Assembly: GCA_000727475.1 (NCBI GenBank)
Contig: KL647326.1
Span: 589,019 to 653,018 of the forward strand
Direction of reading: 5' to 3'
From: Sarcocystis neurona
Taxonomy: Eukaryota; Apicomplexa; Conoidasida; Eucoccidiorida; Sarcocystidae
Length of the DNA: 64,000 bases
Shown here piece after piece: positions 14,501 to 24,989 of this stretch (within the stretch, counting starts at the first letter, position 1; the number at the start of each line of letters is the position of its first letter). A program made the position numbers and the translations under genes. The notes under the pieces are model-generated. The model ran no database searches and had not been told where the DNA came from. It saw only the letters and a list, made by a program, of their open reading frames with translations.

Positions 14501-17500
14501 GGAGAGAGGAGGAAGAGACGAAGAGAAAAAGGAGGAGATGCGTGGTGAGGCGATTTACAAAATCTCCAAAGGCTCGAGAAACCGCAAGACGGCCGTTGAC
14601 TCTCCAAATTTCCGCCTGCTTCGTCAAGTAGCCTCCCGCCTTCAAAATTCTTCGCTTCTCCGTCTTTTTGTGGGGCCGGTGATCTCGTGATAGAACCGCG
14701 TAAGTTCGATTCAACCGCAGCAGCATTCCGCGACTGTCTCCTGAAGAAAGAAAAGGACCTCTCACGAAAAATCTGTTCAAAACGCGCAAAGACACCTACA
14801 CGACGCATCCGAGGACACATATATTGTAGTGTATATATACATGTGTGTACATGTGTACGTATGTATGTAGAGAAAGTAGAGATATGCGCGTACTCATGTG
14901 AACTATATATATGTATATGCGCATATATACATGTGTGTGTGTGTATATCTATGTATGTATGCATGTATGTATGGAAGGTAGTAGATATGCGTGTGTACAT
15001 GTAGACTACGTATATACATATATATATATGACATATGTGGAAGTGTGCTAATTTATTCGCAAGCAAATGCTTGTTGAGAGAGAGACAGATATACGAAGCA
15101 CACAGAGAGACGGACTGGGAGCGACGAGACTACAGAGAGGAACATACGGGGAAAGAGAGGAAGAGAAAAACGCACAAAGAAGAAAATTTTGTATCTACAG
15201 AGGACCGCAAAATGAGACAAATATCCACTTCGTGTCAGCAGCTGTCTTGACCGACTGAAATATACGCAAACTTCTTGTATATACATGCACATTCATATAT
15301 ACATATATGTGTGTTAAGCGTCTATGCGTACGTCTACGAGTTTGTAAGAATAAACACAAATATACACACGTACATATATATATGTACATATGCACGGACT
15401 CACCCATATATATATATATATGCATGCGTAGGGTCGCCCGTACATATCTATCTGTATGCATCTATACATACATATATATATATACATACACTAACGTATA
15501 TATACTGATGTTTATATATACATGTATGCATATATATATATATATATATATTTACGCAGTTGCAGACATATATGCAGATACACACCCGCATATACACACG
15601 GTATACATATATGTGTATACACTCCTGTATGCGAATATATTGATTAATTATAAAAATATCCCTTATATAGACATACGTCTAGAAATGTATTGAAGTCCAT
15701 ATCTACAACCGCAAGTGTACGCATATATTTGCATACATATAGAGATACATGTGTGGGTTATGCATATATATATATATATATGTATACATACACGTGAATC
15801 CGTGTATGCATGAGGTGCAGTTGTATTGAGAAAATGTACACATGTGATAAATATTCTTAGATTCTTCACCCATACGCTGTCTCCTTCTCCCATGGAGGAA
15901 AACGAAAAGCAACAAATATGTATACGAGAAATATGTACGCACACACATACGACGATATACACGTACACGCACGCAGAGAGAGCGTGACGCAAATGCCTAT
16001 ATCAATCTATATATCTATTGTCTAGATCTATCTACGTCTATACCTCTGTATTAGCAATTGTCTATATCCATCTATATCTCTACGTATCTATCTATCTATA
16101 AAAAACTCAACACATATCTATATATGTTCATCGAGCTACCTATGTCTGCCTCCATATCCATCTATGTCTATACCTACGTACTGATAACTATATATATCTC
16201 TCTATATGTCTCTCGACCTCTACCTATCTATCTGTGCAAATCTCTACATCCATATATATTTATCGAGCCACCTCTATCTGTATCTATATCTATCGATGTC
16301 TATATCTATCTACCGATGTCTATCCATATGTATTTCTCTACCTGTCTATCTACTTATGCAAATGCCTATGTGAATCTATATATAATTACCGAGCTCTCCA
16401 TATCTGTGTGTATATCTACCTGTGTCTACGTCTATGTACAGGTGTCTGTCTACATCCACTTCTCTGCATATCTATCTGTCTACGCAGAAATTTATGTCTA
16501 TCTGTATAAATTTATCGAGCTACCTCTAGCTGTTTCTATATGCATCGTGGTGTCTACAGCTATGTACCGGTGTCTAGCTGCATCTGTCTATATCGCCCTG
16601 TATATCTATCTATCCACGCGTATATCTATCCACGTAGATTTGCCGACCTATCCATGTATGTGTCTATATCTATCCATCTCTATATCTATGTATTTGATAC
16701 CTGCACATTTGTCTATCTCTCCATATATGTGTCTACCTGTGCACTACCTATCCATCTGCCTGTCTACCCACCCATGTGCCCAGATACGTACACGTCTACA
16801 TATATACATATATATGTGCCTACACAAGTAAACGTGTATGTATATAGAAAAGGGGGAATTACGTGTAAACCTCTGCAGCAACACACGCATATACATATAC
16901 ATACATGTACACATATATATACGCATATACAGAGAGAGAGAGAAAGAGAGAGAAATCAACGGTGTTGTTGTACACACCCGTATATGCACAGATAAAGAGA
17001 GAGTGATACACACATACATCGATAAGTAAGCCTACGTGTATGTAGATTATACAAAAAAAGAGAAAGACAAATAGATAGACGTAGACACGAGTTTCTACAT
17101 ATATACATATAGAGAGAATGACGCACGCGTGTAAACCTGAAGGCATACGGCGATACAGCGGCACAGTGGTAGTAAATACGTATTTACTGAAAGAGAGAAA
17201 CGGAGAACTAATTTTGACCGTGTAGAGAGAAACAATGCGGCGCTTATACATATGTTCACAGACTGGGAAACATGATATATATATATAAATATATGAGAGA
17301 GAAAGACGGCAGCACCCATGCGTATATGTATAATGAATAGCAGACTTCAGAAAAGATATACATGGGCGAACCAACGCAGCACATACATGTATATATACTG
17401 GAGAACGCGTGACACATGTGTGCATACGTGGGCGAAGAAGTAACGCAGCACATCTATATCTATATATATATATGAGAACGCGTGACACATATATACACAC

Positions 17501-20500
17501 ATGGAAGAACCTATGCAACATATACATATATATATATATATTTATTTTGGAGAAGGACTGACCTGTGTACATACATGGGAGAAGAAACAACGCAGCACAT
17601 CTATATATATTTATATGAGAACGCGTGACATACATATACACACATGGGAGAAGAAACAACGCAGCACATATATACATATACTTTGGAGAAGGCGTGACAT
17701 ATATATTTACGTATGGGAGAATTAATACAGGACATTTATATGCACGTATATGCATCAAGGGAAAACCAGATTTACGTAAATATATATGAGAGAAACAGCA
17801 CAGCACACCCACACATGTATATATAATAGAGAATGCAATATATGCAGACACCTACAGATGTGACTGGCTTACCTACGTTAGCGACGTGAACTTTGAAGTC
17901 GGGGGTATCTGACACTTTCTCGATCACTGCCATCAACCCTGCGGAAAGCAAAGAAGCAGCAGCATTGGCACACAACTGTACAAGCACGTATATGTGCGTC
18001 CACGCATGTAGCGGTAAAAATATCTCTAGACACGTATACGACGTGTATCTACAGGAATTAGCTCACACACGTAACAACTGACACTCACACAGAAAGCTTG
18101 AGAAGAAAAGAAAGAAAATCCACACCTACGCGCAGATATTCATTTACCTATAGTCACGTAAACATGTTCACATACGTATACTGACAACCACATACGCAAT
18201 ATATGTATATATATATGTACACCCACATATATATATATGTATATAGTGATACAGACCTATTCACACACATATATTACAGAATATACTTTACAATATATCT
18301 TCCCTTACACATAGTACCACGTCCATATGCTTCAATCCGTTTTAGCTTGGACGTCATGCACGTATCTTTACCTACTAACGGTCTGTTTGTCTATGCGTAT
18401 ACTTCCATACGTTTCGTTCTACGGACCTCCATATATATACATATATATATGCATATACCTCTTAACATTCTGCACGTATACTTCCATACGTTTCGTTCTA
18501 CAGATCTCCATGTAAATGTATGTATATCTTAATATTTTATGCGCGTCTCTTTTTTTCATATGAATGCCTGCGCAAATATATATGTGCTTCTATTGACGGG
18601 ACTTTTATTAAATCCATCCCCATTTACGAGAGCGTGTCTACATGTAGACACGCACTCTGCAAACGCTCGTAGAGATGCGTAGACGCTTGTTTGTTTGACC
18701 ATACAGCTGCATATAGACACAAAGTCGGATCTGTGTGGACGTGTGCCCGGGGTCGTCCAGAAGAAATAGCAGGAAGAGGACAGAAAGACTGCGCCCATTT
18801 CTGGCGTGTTGACCTTCCCTATGGCAGGTAGTAGACGGAGAGAAAGTCACCTCTTTTACATGATTTTACAGAAGTGGACCACACATGCATGCGTAGTAGG
18901 ACTACCGCGCATGTCTGTACGTGTGTGTATGGACGAATTTGTATCCGCCCACACACACTCGAAGACGCACAACGCACTAAAGTGCTGGGACGATGCCAGC
19001 AGTGTCACCAGTCAACGCGCTCGCAAACACAGAGACAGAGACAGGGAGAGAGACAGGGACGGAGACAGGGGGAGAGACAGGGACACGCACAGACGGAGAC
19101 AGGGAGGGAGACAGGCACACAGAGACAGGCACACAGAGAGAGAGACGCACAGAGGGGGACAGAGACAGGGAGAGAGAGACACACAGAGAGAGAGACAGGG
19201 ACACACAGGGAGGGAGACAGAGACAGAGACAGGGAGAGAGAGATACACAGAGAGACACAGGGATAGCGATGGGGAGAGAGAGAGACACAGAGAGAGACGG
19301 AGACAGGGGAAGAGACGGGGACATGCACAGAGAGAGACAGAGAGAGAGACAGGGAGAGAGAGAGACAGAGACAGGGATAGGGAGAGAGAGACACAGAGAG
19401 AGAGACAGGGATACGGCGGGGAGAGACACACACAGAGAGACACACACACACAGAGAGAGATACACAGAGAGAGAGACACAGGGATAGGGATAGGGATAGA
19501 GAGAGAAAGAGACAGACAGAGACGGGGGGAGAGACAGGGACACGCAGAGAGGCAGACAGAGACAGGGATAGGGAGGGAGAGACAGAGGCAGGGATAGAGA
19601 GAGACACACAGAGAGAGACAGAGACGGAGACAGGGGGAGAGACAGGGACACGCAGAGAGGGAGAGAGGGACACGCAGAGAGGGAGAGAGAGACGCACAGA
19701 GAGGGGCAGAGAGGGGACGAAAACAGGGATAAGGAGACACACGGAGACAGCGACGGGGACGGAGACACAGAGACAGAGAGAGACAGACGCAGCGCCACCA
19801 CGCACTGGTGTAGACACACACAGACACACACATATTCATACACACACCCACGCCCATACGTGGCTTCAAGCGTGAACACAACGCGATCTACTGAGGAGAT
19901 GGAGCCGGGGACCAGCAGAACGCTGTAAATTTTGATCAGGGTGCAACGGAAAAGCCTCTTCAGAAAATCTGCAAAACACTGAAGAAGCTGCGCTGTTGTA
20001 CACGCTTGTCTTGGTAGCCAGACGTTCAGCGCCAGACGACGAAATAGAAGAACCAAACACCTTCTGGCGTATACACACATACACGTGTATATTATACACT
20101 CGATATAAGAGATTAAAAAGACTTTCACAGACAGATACGGAAAAACGAGAAGAGAGCAGCGTTCTCTGCACTTTGCAATCTTCAGCGTGGAGAGAAACGC
20201 AAATACAAGCGCACACACACAACACTTGGACAGAGAAAGCTTCACATAAAACAGATGTCTACAAATACAGAGGTCTACACATATGTATATATATATATAT
20301 TTATTCATATAGGTCTACGCAAATATATATATATATATGTATGTATATATGTATACAGAGGTCTATCCATATATATATACATACATATATAGGTACATAC
20401 GTACGTACATCTATACATATATGCACATATACATATTTATGGCTACGCACGTATACGTATGTATACAGTGGTCTACAAATATATATATATATATATGTAC

Positions 20501-23500
20501 ATACAAACACAAGCATTTGTATGTATACAAAGGTCTACATATATATATATATATATGTATATCTCTCCCTTTATATGTATATATATAAACCTATTCCGAG
20601 ATCTATAGAAAAATGTGTCTACATCGAGACACAGAGACTATCGGAGTGAAAATTTACAACATATAACTGTATAACATAACACTGTGCACGAAGTTCGCGC
20701 ACGCACACACACATATATACAGAGAGAGATCGAGATAAAAGAGGAAGAGAGACAAGGAAGACCACAGAGTCGAGCAAAATGGTCGCGGTGCAGACCTCGT
20801 GTCTCCGGAGACAGCAACAGAGAAAGGGCGACGAAGAAGGAAAGAGAAAGAAGGGCGAGAAGGAACGACCGAGGAAGAACGAGCGGAAGAAAAACAGCAA
20901 GCAGCAGCAGGGAGAAAGTGGGAACGAGCAAGGACGGGCGAGAAACGAAGAGGAAGACACAGCAAGCGAGAGTGAACAGGCGAGAAAGAAAGGACATGAA
21001 GTAGGGAGAAGACGACGGGAGGGAGGTCGAAAAAGAAAGGGCGAAAAAAGAAGGACGAAAAAGGAAGACCGGCAAAGAAGCGACAAGAACGGACGGGCGA
21101 AAAAGAACGGGCGAGAACGGAAAAGAGAAGAGTCGAGTCTTCACGGTAGGAGGGGAAGTGTTGTCTTCTGCTAGGCGACAGCAGCAACAGGCAGCAGCGT
21201 CCTGCACCTGTAGATCCCCCAGGCAGTTGGAGTCTCGAAAGGTAGTCGTCCATCCGCAGGGCAGCAGCCGTAAAAGACTGCTCACTCAAGTCTGCCATAT
21301 TCCCTGCACGAGACACGTGTGCGACAGAAAGTTCTGCAAAAAAAGAAACAAATCCTTTCTTTCACCATCGGTGCATCACGTTCAACAAAATGCGAGGATC
21401 AATAAGGAAGCCACACACACACACACACATGCGTATTATATATATATATATGTATATATACATACATATATATATGTGTATATATGTGCAGATAGGTGCA
21501 CCTGTATATATACATATGTATATATATATGTGTATATATGTGCAGATAGGTGCACGTGTATATATACATATGTATATATATATGTATATAATATATATAT
21601 ATACATATATATATACACACGTATATATATATATATATATACATACACATGTATATATATATATATACACATATATATACAAATATATGTACATATATAT
21701 ATATATGTATATTTTGTATGTGCGTATTACTGCGCAAATATATATATATATATATATTGTATGTGCGTGTATACTCGAATGTACCATATACGCATACGTA
21801 TGTTTTATGTGTAAAAGCGATGTATGTCTTCTTCCTCCACACAAAAGATGCACGCATACAGCGTGCGTACTTCCATAGATATATGTAGTGTGTGCGCAGC
21901 GCCTCGTGAAGATATATGCGTGTGTATGTCACTACCAGTTGCCGCAGCAGCAAGCCCACTTTTTTTCAGACGTTGAGGCACAGAAACATCAAAAGAGACG
22001 TCTAAACACCCGAAGAAAGCGGCCAAAACGTACAGAGACGCCCGTCTCATATATACACCACGGACACACACACGCACACTTCTCACACGCCGACGTCTAT
22101 GCAGAGACACTACCAAGCCGGCTTCCCAAGCGGACGCTCTCGCAGATATAAATATTAAAAACCAGGACGTCTACTCTTCTCTGTGCGCAGCCCTTTCTTA
22201 TGGAACGTGTTCACAGCTAACGTGCACAGCTAGTTCTCCCTTCTTTTCTTCCTCGCGCTCTGTTGCTCTCCTCCTGTGTCTCTCGGCATTTTTCACACGG
22301 GTTTGCGTGATATACACAGAGAGAAGTTTCCACACGTATAGATGCGTAAAAAGAGGATTCAGTCAAGAATACGGATGGGACACCTGCACGTAAATCTATA
22401 CGTGTGCGCATATAATATGGAGCGGCAGAGACAGTCAGCATATCACCGTGCGCACCGGTACAAAAAAAAAGACACAGGCACTTTCCCCACACAAACATAT
22501 AATCCCCTATACGTGTATTTATATATAAACGAATATGGTGGTAGAAACACGTATAACTACGTGAACCCTCATATATCTATAGGTATACCTGCGTCGGTGG
22601 AAACGGGTGGCACTGCGTGAGTGTACACACACACACACACACGCGTTTGTGTATATATATACGTGTACGTATATATATATATATGTATGGATGCGTATTT
22701 ACGTGCGCGTACCTCCATGTAGACACCTCTTGTCGAAGCACGTCGCAGGAAGCGAACACGTCTGGGACTGTATCTTGGCGCGTATTTCTACGTAAATGTA
22801 TACGGCGTGGGTCTGCAAAAAAAGGAGTGTGGCGGTGAATCGCGAATTACTAAAGCGAACTTATGTGAGGCTGTGACTTCCTTCTTATTTCTATGCGTAC
22901 GAATATACGTGGGTCGAAGAACCATGTGTAGCGTGACGCAAATATTTATGAGAAGGCGAATGTCTTGGTGTAGGTGACTGCCACACACAGGCCGTCCGCG
23001 ATTACCCAGGAAGGTGTGGGCGACGGAAGCGCAAGTCCGCGATACTGCGGCTCCCCCATGGCCGTCGAAGATCGCTTTCAAGCGGGTGTGCGGGAAATGT
23101 TTGAGAGGTGCTTGCACTATGAAAGCCTGCAAAGAAAAGCAGCAGACAGACGCTTCTCTTCTCCTCCTCCTCGTCCTCCTGAAAAATACACGTCTACCTA
23201 TACACATATATACTGGCATAGATGTATCGAGTCACAGCGAACTCGCACACGAACACAGGGCTCTCTTCTCCCATGAATCGCGTGTGTATATATATCTAAT
23301 GTATATCTATGTATACATGTGTGTGCGGATATATATAGATATATGTACATGGATATAAATCCCCGCAGATCTTCCATGTCAATCTGGAACCTGGGAAGAA
23401 TAGACGATGCACTTCCGAATGCATCGTAACACTCCGGGAGGCTGCGTTGCGCGCGCGCACGCTTGGCAGTGCACATCTGAGAAACGATGCTGTTCACTGC

Positions 23501-24098
23501 TATTGCTTCGAGGTGTTCGGCTGTGTGTACACCGGAGATGCTTCTGCACTGTCAGCTGTACATACACCACTAGGCACCACGTGTTATTCTCCCGTGCGTG
23601 TCATAGCGGCGGGGGTGGTAGCAGGTTCCGCCGGCACTCTCAGCTGGAAGGGCGGTGAAATAAGACTCTTCAGGCATGTAGAAAGTGGCGTCACGTGCGC
23701 GAACCTCTTCCGCGTGTACACGTACACTGGAAGACGCATGGTGTACTGCAGCGGCAAGCAGCTGTACATTTCTTTCAAAGCAAAATACATACACGCACAA
23801 GAGACAGCACTTGCCACCTGAGAGCTTACGCATATATATATATATACATACATATACATGTAGTGAAAACTTGAGAAAGCGACTGCCGCGACTGTCGAGT
23901 AAACGGTCGACAAAAGTCAGAGAAACAACGCAACGGCACAGAGACAATGGCAACGTACGTGAAAGAATCCAGTTGTACACCCTCCCCCGTGCGCGTGGTG
24001 ATGTGTTTTGGTGTCTGTACACCGAGACTGTACTGAGAATAACACCTAAGGGTGCGTCCGAGAAGCAGCCGCCATAATATTCTACAAACGTGATACAT
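2578..24098 (-). CDS. PP2C (PPM-family) protein phosphatase, ten-exon gene model
   Basis: A metal-dependent Ser/Thr phosphatase catalytic domain is spread over exons 24098-23959, 23390-23349, 23178-23006, 21303-21208, 17938-17873, 14740-14559, 10756-10645, 8280-8155, 6790-6698 and, tentatively, 2681-2578. Every junction has GT..AG borders and a matching codon phase. The joined product has about 380 residues, close to the usual PP2C size, and carries in order DMED, FDGHGG, GGSTG, VANVGDSRG, SRDHRP, SRAFGDF, ACDG and GSKDN. The metal-binding Asp residues of MED, FDGHGG, ACDG and KDN are therefore present. The usual WD after ACDGx is FE here. Introns run from 170 bp to about 4 kb and are filled with microsatellites and polypurine tracts. 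Seen: motifs, borders and phases. Known: the PP2C fold and two-metal catalysis. Inferred: N-terminal start and last exon. The start at 24098 may be internal, because a phase-0 acceptor at 24032 could join upstream coding sequence (27098-32401). Confidence 0.85.
2890..5960. repeat. TA/TG/CA microsatellite block in the last PP2C intron
   Basis: Long runs of TATATA, ACATATAT, CACACA and ACGTGT, for example (CA)n around 5530-5635 and 5810-5837 and (TA)n at 4500-4530 and 5655-5675. The Tyr/Ile/Cys/Val-rich open frames here are translations of these repeats. Confidence 0.85.
6698..6790 (-). CDS. PP2C exon ([10 protein letters not shown])
   Basis: Acceptor CGCATCAG|GAAGC restores [13 protein letters not shown], the last catalytic motif with the metal-binding Asp of DN. 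The exon then leaves the core domain ([12 protein letters not shown]) and ends at a strong donor, CAGG|GTAAGC, phase 1. Reading on without splicing gives a hydrophobic, repeat-derived tail up to 6546, so splicing is favoured. Confidence 0.88.
6840..7560. repeat. Polypurine (plus) tract with degenerate tandem repeat
   Basis: Plus strand is almost pure GA with embedded copies of a degenerate element of roughly 50-100 bp centred on forms such as ATGTCCTGG, ATGCCCCGG and ATGTGCTG (near 7007, 7064, 7285 and 7346). It lies in the PP2C intron between the LAYQL and SKDN exons, so the transcript strand is polypyrimidine. Confidence 0.75.
8155..8280 (-). CDS. PP2C exon ([19 protein letters not shown])
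   Basis: Acceptor GGCTCTGCAG|GAATG and donor CTTG|GTGAGA. Completes ACDG|MFE and the helices [12 protein letters not shown] and [13 protein letters not shown] found before the last PP2C metal site. ACDGMFE replaces the usual ACDGLWD. Confidence 0.9.
10645..10756 (-). CDS. PP2C exon ([19 protein letters not shown])
   Basis: Acceptor TCTCCCCGCAG|TTTTTC in phase 0 joins AFGDF to FFKRN. The exon continues with [10 protein letters not shown] and GDVLLLACD, then donor GATG|GTCAGA in phase 1. ACDG brings the third metal-binding Asp. Confidence 0.92.
11030..11600. repeat. AC/ACAT/ACAG microsatellite array
   Basis: Alternating ACACAC, ACATAC and ACAGAC runs over about 570 bp, inside the PP2C intron between exons at 10645-10756 and 14559-14740. 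Cys/Val-rich frames on the minus strand are repeat translations. Confidence 0.85.
13960..14530. repeat. Polypurine (plus) tract
   Basis: GA-rich plus strand (AAGAAG, GGAAGAGG) directly downstream, in transcript sense, of the GDSRG exon donor at 14559. It is polypyrimidine in the pre-mRNA. No clear unit length. Confidence 0.75.
14559..14740 (-). CDS. PP2C exon (GDSRG..SRDHRP..SRAFGDF)
   Basis: The largest catalytic exon, 182 nt: acceptor TTTCTTCAG|GAGAC and donor TTT|GTAAAT in phase 0. It carries [40 protein letters not shown], all classical PP2C signatures in the correct order. Confidence 0.93.
14820..15830. repeat. TA/TG microsatellite block with short unique spacers
   Basis: TATATA, GTATGTATG and ACATATAT runs, for example (TA)n at 15533-15550 and GTATGT near 14955-14975. 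Intronic in the PP2C model. Confidence 0.75.
16000..16830. repeat. Degenerate CTAT/TCTA repeat array
   Basis: About 830 bp of imperfect CTAT, CTAC and CTGT tetranucleotides (TATCTATCTA, CTATCTGTCTA) with longer-range near-duplications such as TTTATCGAGC[CT]ACCTCTA at about 16259 and 16511. The reverse-complement flavour (GATA) recurs at 62080-62900. Confidence 0.8.
17220..17810. repeat. Degenerate tandem repeat, about 60-70 bp unit
   Basis: Repeated blocks share GAGAACGCGTGACA..TACACACATGG and GGGAGAAGAAACAACGCAGC (compare copies around 17400, 17480, 17570, 17620, 17645 and 17710). The array lies in the PP2C intron just past the GLMAVI exon. Confidence 0.75.
17873..17938 (-). CDS. PP2C exon ([15 protein letters not shown])
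   Basis: A 66-nt exon with acceptor CTTTCCGCAG|GGTTG and donor GTAG|GTAAGC. It completes GST|GLMAVI and ends in VANV|G, the core strand before the GDSR motif; phases match on both sides. It is the shortest of the exons with unambiguous borders and is flanked by introns of more than 3 kb. Confidence 0.87.
18380..18520 (+). repeat. Short direct duplication, about 75 bp apart
   Basis: TACTTCCATACGTTTCGTTC followed by TACGGACCTCCAT or TACAGATCTCCAT occurs twice (near 18400 and 18480), separated by TA-rich DNA. Confidence 0.8.
19020..19790. repeat. GAGACA/GAGAGAGACA polypurine array
   Basis: About 770 bp of imperfect GAGACAGAGACAGG and GAGAGAGACAC hexamer-type repeats. It yields Leu/Ser/Val-rich frames of more than 400 codons on the minus strand, which are repeat artefacts. 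Located in the longest part of the PP2C intron between 17938 and 21208. Confidence 0.9.
20260..20590 (+). repeat. Degenerate tandem repeat with core ATACAG.GGTCTAC
   Basis: About five copies of a GGTCTAC core (around 20271, 20312, 20360, 20471 and 20532) separated by (TA)n and (TATG)n stretches of varying length. Confidence 0.7.
20730..21165. repeat. Polypurine (plus) tract
   Basis: GA-rich plus strand with AAGGACGGGCGA-like motifs. It begins about 45 bp inside the intron that follows the GGST exon (21208-21303), so it is polypyrimidine in the transcript. Confidence 0.75.
21208..21303 (-). CDS. PP2C exon (LSEQSF..RMDDYL..GGST)
   Basis: Acceptor TCTCGTGCAG|GGAATATGG and donor CTACAG|GTGCAG, both in phase 1. 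The product has the amphipathic helix ending in MDDYL (the usual 'af..mD..l' helix) and then GGST, the start of the conserved GSTA element. Confidence 0.85.
21410..21780. repeat. TA/TG microsatellite with internal 65-bp duplication
   Basis: TATATG runs; the block GTGCAGATAGGTGCAC followed by [CG]TGTATATATACATATG is present twice (near 21486 and 21540). Intronic. Confidence 0.85.
23006..23178 (-). CDS. PP2C exon with FDGHGG
   Basis: Contains [15 protein letters not shown], the hallmark PP2C motif holding the second metal-binding Asp. Donor CTGG|GTAATC at 23006 is in phase 1. Acceptor TTTTTCAG|GAGG at 23178 preserves phase with the MED exon and adds a polybasic stretch ([10 protein letters not shown]). 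A second good acceptor, TTCTTTGCAG|GCTTTC at 23126, would drop that stretch but breaks the phase with the MED exon as modelled. Confidence 0.88.
23349..23390 (-). CDS. PP2C exon with the MED metal-binding motif
   Basis: Acceptor CTTCCCAG|GTTCC gives [13 protein letters not shown]; the phase joins exactly with the previous donor. MED supplies the first acidic metal ligands of PP2C. The usual Arg of GxRxxMED is not evident. The donor AT|GTACAT at 23349 is in phase 2, which fits the acceptor at 23178 but not the alternative one at 23126, so the 3' border is the less certain end. Confidence 0.55.
23959..24098 (-). CDS. PP2C exon 1 (or first catalytic exon)
   Basis: The frame opens with an ATG at 24098 and reads through SLGVQTPK and TRTGEG, resembling the segment that precedes the PP2C core (typically L..P.T.K....GEG). 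The donor is AC|GTACGT at 23959, phase 2. Inside the exon, TATTCTCAG|TACAG offers an acceptor at 24032 in phase 0. If that is used, the 22 codons before it are not coding and the protein continues from an upstream exon. Confidence 0.6.
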
Positions 24099-24989
24099 AT
24101 AAGTGGAAGACGCTTACTGAGTACGACTCAGCTGTACGTACACTCTGCTGCACACGCTCCAAGGATGCTCCTCACAGCTGGCGGACTGCACGCTGTAATT
24201 ATCGAGACTCTTTACTTTCTCCGTAAAAACGTTTAGAAGAACTTTTCGGTTTACACAGGCACCACACACGTGCATTCACGGGCGTTTTCGTTGATCTAGG
24301 AGCTGAATAGAACGCTGTTCTTTCGCAGGTCTGTCGACGGGCCAGTCGGTAGGCCGACGTGGAAACCTGAGTGTGTGTTATCTACGGCACTGGTGCAGAA
24401 AAGTTTAAGGTGTATCTACACTCGCTGTGTGTGTGCGTGTTCGACGAAATCCACCTGTCGGGTGTGCAACGTGCAAAAACTGCTGGTTTCTCTCCTGGGA
24501 GCTCGCCCTGTCATTTCTCACTCAGAAAAAAGTATTGAATACTGTGCGTAATGAGCTACAGAGCAGTCAGGCTAAAACGGTGGTGTACGTCCACACATGT
24601 GTGCACCTCCTCTTCCCATATCGATGCCCCACGTCCACCTGTGTATGCATATATATATATATGCACATATCCTAGGTGGTCAAGATATATACGCCTGTTG
24701 GACGTACACAGACCAACACATGTCTCGCGTACGCCCACTAGGAATAATCAGAAGAACTGACCGAGCGGTAGTCGACACGTGGATACGCTTATCTGTGCCT
24801 GTACGAGCTCACAAATTAGAGAGCCTGCCGTGTACGTACGTAGCTGAAGACATCCTCGCGACTACGCTAACAAACCAATACACGTGCACGTACACAAGCA
24901 CACGTGTATCAAATATGTATATATATAGGGAGAGATAGAGATAGATAGATAGGGAGATAGATAGATATATGTGTACACACGTAGCGAGA

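Noticed and set aside
14695..14720. GTTCGATTC-like T-loop suggesting a tRNA
   Set aside because: It lies inside the GDSRG exon and no cloverleaf arms can be paired around it.
18977..20308. 443-codon minus-strand frame rich in Leu/Ser/Val/Cys
   Set aside because: It is the translation of the GAGACA repeat array and lies within a PP2C intron; the other minus frames of the same array are equally open.
24040..24075. ATGGCGGCT start with good context in another frame (near 24075)
   Set aside because: The frame stops after nine codons and does not join the PP2C frame by any plausible intron.
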